Of a stretch of 64,000 bases of DNA, positions 62,974 through 64,000 are shown one piece after another (position 1 is the first letter of the stretch; each line of letters starts with the position of its first letter). Origin of the DNA: an uncultured Pseudomonadota bacterium. Lineage in GTDB: Bacteria > Myxococcota_A > UBA796 > SXON01. Both the position numbers and the translations under genes were made by a program. The notes beneath the pieces were generated by a model, which was not told the DNA's origin, made no database searches, and saw only the letters and a list, made by a program, of their open reading frames with translations. The DNA is taken from positions 1 to 64,000 of the forward strand of contig CAIQVJ010000035.1 in the NCBI GenBank assembly GCA_903875225.1. Reading direction: 5' to 3'.

Positions 62974-64000
62974 GCGGCGCTCCCGTGGGCGAGCGCGCCG
63001 ATCTCGGACGCCGCTCGCTGTACGTGCGCGACCAGATCGCCTGCGACCCCGGCGAGCTCCGGGACGGCGCGGAGGGTGGGGTCCTCGAGGACCGACCGGG
63101 CCGCATTTTCGACCTGTTCCTGGACCCAGGCCACGGCCCCGCCCTGGAAGAGGCGTTCGATGAAGGCCTCGATGGCGGCTTCATCGGCGCGTCGGGCCGG
63201 CGACCGGAGCAGCGCGAACGTATCTGCGGCTTCGGACGGGTGCAGCTCCAGGTGCGCGACGACCAGGGCGCTCACCTTGCCTTCCCTCACGTCACTGGCG
63301 CGGCGGGCCTTCCCCTTTTCCAGGCTGAGGTCGAGGAGGTCGTCCTGGAGCTGGTACAGGACTCCGGCGCGCGAGAACGCGCTGTACATGGCCCGTGCCG
63401 ACCGATCGTCGAGGCCCGCCAGGATCGCGGCGCCCTGGACCGGGAGGCCGAGGAGCGCCCCGGACTTCCCCTCCGCGGCTTCCACCCATTGCTCCCATCG
63501 GACCTCGTCCCGGTTGGGCAGGTCCATCTCTTCGGACTGCCCGCGCACCGTCTGGGCCGCCGCCTGCGCGACCGCTGAGTAGAGGCGGGCGCGGGCCGTC
63601 GGTCCCGCGTCGATCTCGCCCACCGCCATGAAGGGCAGCATGAGCATGAGGTCCCCGGCGTTGATCGCCTGACCGGCCCCGTAGCGGGCCCATACCGTGG
63701 GGTGTCCACGCCGGAAACGGTCGCCATCCTGCACGTCGTCGTGGACGAGCGTGGCATTGTGGAGCATCTCGCAGGCAGAGGCCCAGGGGATGAGCGTCTC
63801 GAGGGGCAACCCGAGCGCATCCCCGCAGGCGAACGCGAGCCGGGCACGAAGCCGCTTGCCGCCGGTGCGCAGGGACTCGCTGACGATGTGACCGGCGAGG
63901 TCCACGCGTTCGCCCACGGCCAGGCGAAGCATCATGGCATCCACGGCCCGGATGCCGGCGCTCGACGCCAGCGGGCGGGGGGGAGACTCGAAGAGCGGGA
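62970..64000 (-). CDS. crtE: Geranylgeranyl diphosphate synthase (polyprenyl synthetase), 5' end at window edge
   Basis: The frame is open to the window edge. A GTG at 63944 would give 324 residues, but the upstream residues (PLFESPPRPLASSAGIRAVDAMML) read like coding sequence, and 28 residues before GGKRLRARL is short for this family, so the true start is probably beyond 64000. The first Asp-rich motif is LVHDDVQDGDRFRRGHPT and the second is YQLQDDLLDL. It supplies GGPP to crtB. First visible gene of the crt operon; its promoter is outside the window. Confidence 0.88.
   Translation of the reverse strand, partial: PLFESPPRPLASSAGIRAVDAMMLRLAVGERVDLAGHIVSESLRTGGKRLRARLAFACGDALGLPLETLIPWASACEMLHNATLVHDDVQDGDRFRRGHPTVWARYGAGQAINAGDLMLMLPFMAVGEIDAGPTARARLYSAVAQAAAQTVRGQSEEMDLPNRDEVRWEQWVEAAEGKSGALLGLPVQGAAILAGLDDRSARAMYSAFSRAGVLYQLQDDLLDLSLEKGKARRASDVREGKVSALVVAHLELHPSEAADTFALLRSPARRADEAAIEAFIERLFQGGAVAWVQEQVENAARSVLEDPTLRAVPELAGVAGDLVAHVQRAASEIGALAHGSAA

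Overview
This is a high-GC bacterial chromosome segment, densely packed with genes on both strands. No stretch longer than about 250 bases lacks a gene, and I found no rRNA, tRNA, CRISPR array, insertion sequence or prophage. The style points to Myxococcota (former Deltaproteobacteria). There are many secreted lipoproteins with acidic TGDTGD or DADSDT linkers, large MopE-like and thrombospondin-3-like calcium-binding surface proteins with a Cys/Gly-TM-Arg C-terminal sorting tail, a zinc-ribbon Ser/Thr kinase, a multi-PAS histidine kinase, and a crt operon with a cobalamin-binding MerR regulator. No 16S gene is present, so the phylum is an inference from gene content.

Layout. 1-2.3 kb: edge of a four-helix-bundle gene behind a TCGA-rich tandem repeat, a beta-barrel-like protein and bioA. 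2.3-6.2 kb: a LamG/MopE/TSP3 surface protein coupled to a small lipoprotein. 6.3-10.7 kb: a three-gene set with two proteins sharing an N-terminal domain (one HEAT-like, one HD phosphohydrolase-like without GYP) and a beta-propeller protein. 10.7-12.5 kb: rpsP-khpA-rimM-trmD. 12.6-14.4 kb: an ABC-2 exporter. 14.4-19.7 kb: a DUF4336-like protein, the Ser/Thr kinase and the PAS histidine kinase. 19.7-29.6 kb: an integrin-like/MopE protein, an S74-chaperone-like protein, an esterase lipoprotein, an HTTM protein, a GNAT-YaiI fusion, a DUF3634 protein, a zinc-ribbon membrane protein and a MaoC hydratase. 29.6-36.4 kb: an MFS carrier, an AlkC-type glycosylase, an SbcD-like phosphoesterase, a TPR/retropepsin-like protein and enolase. 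36.4-42.6 kb: two cobalamin-type radical SAM proteins, a HAD-IB phosphatase, a methyltransferase, two lipoproteins, and a tiny self-contained transcription unit. 42.6-47.3 kb: envC-like/ftsX/ftsE, nadD, pdhA and apaG. 47.3-53.4 kb: more lipoproteins (choice-of-anchor D/VWA, TSP3-thioredoxin, CotH), a CDF transporter and small conserved proteins. 53.4-57 kb: biotin carboxylase, biotin carrier and methylmalonyl-CoA mutase catalytic subunit. 57.8-64 kb: crtE-crtI-crtB-carH-like-OMP-Rieske, on the minus strand.

How they work together. Translational coupling (ATGA/GTGA overlaps) is pervasive and defines the operons. The strongest functional modules are (i) a probably light-responsive carotenoid operon that carries its own B12 regulator, an outer-membrane protein and a Rieske oxygenase; (ii) ftsE-ftsX with a catalytically degenerate LytM protein, arranged like a division-site amidase activator; (iii) a propionyl-CoA to succinyl-CoA module; (iv) the ribosome/tRNA maturation operon; and (v) the HEAT/HD/propeller set, whose role is unknown. 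Gene starts were chosen by coupling, Shine-Dalgarno position and signal-peptide fit. Many starts are GTG or TTG.
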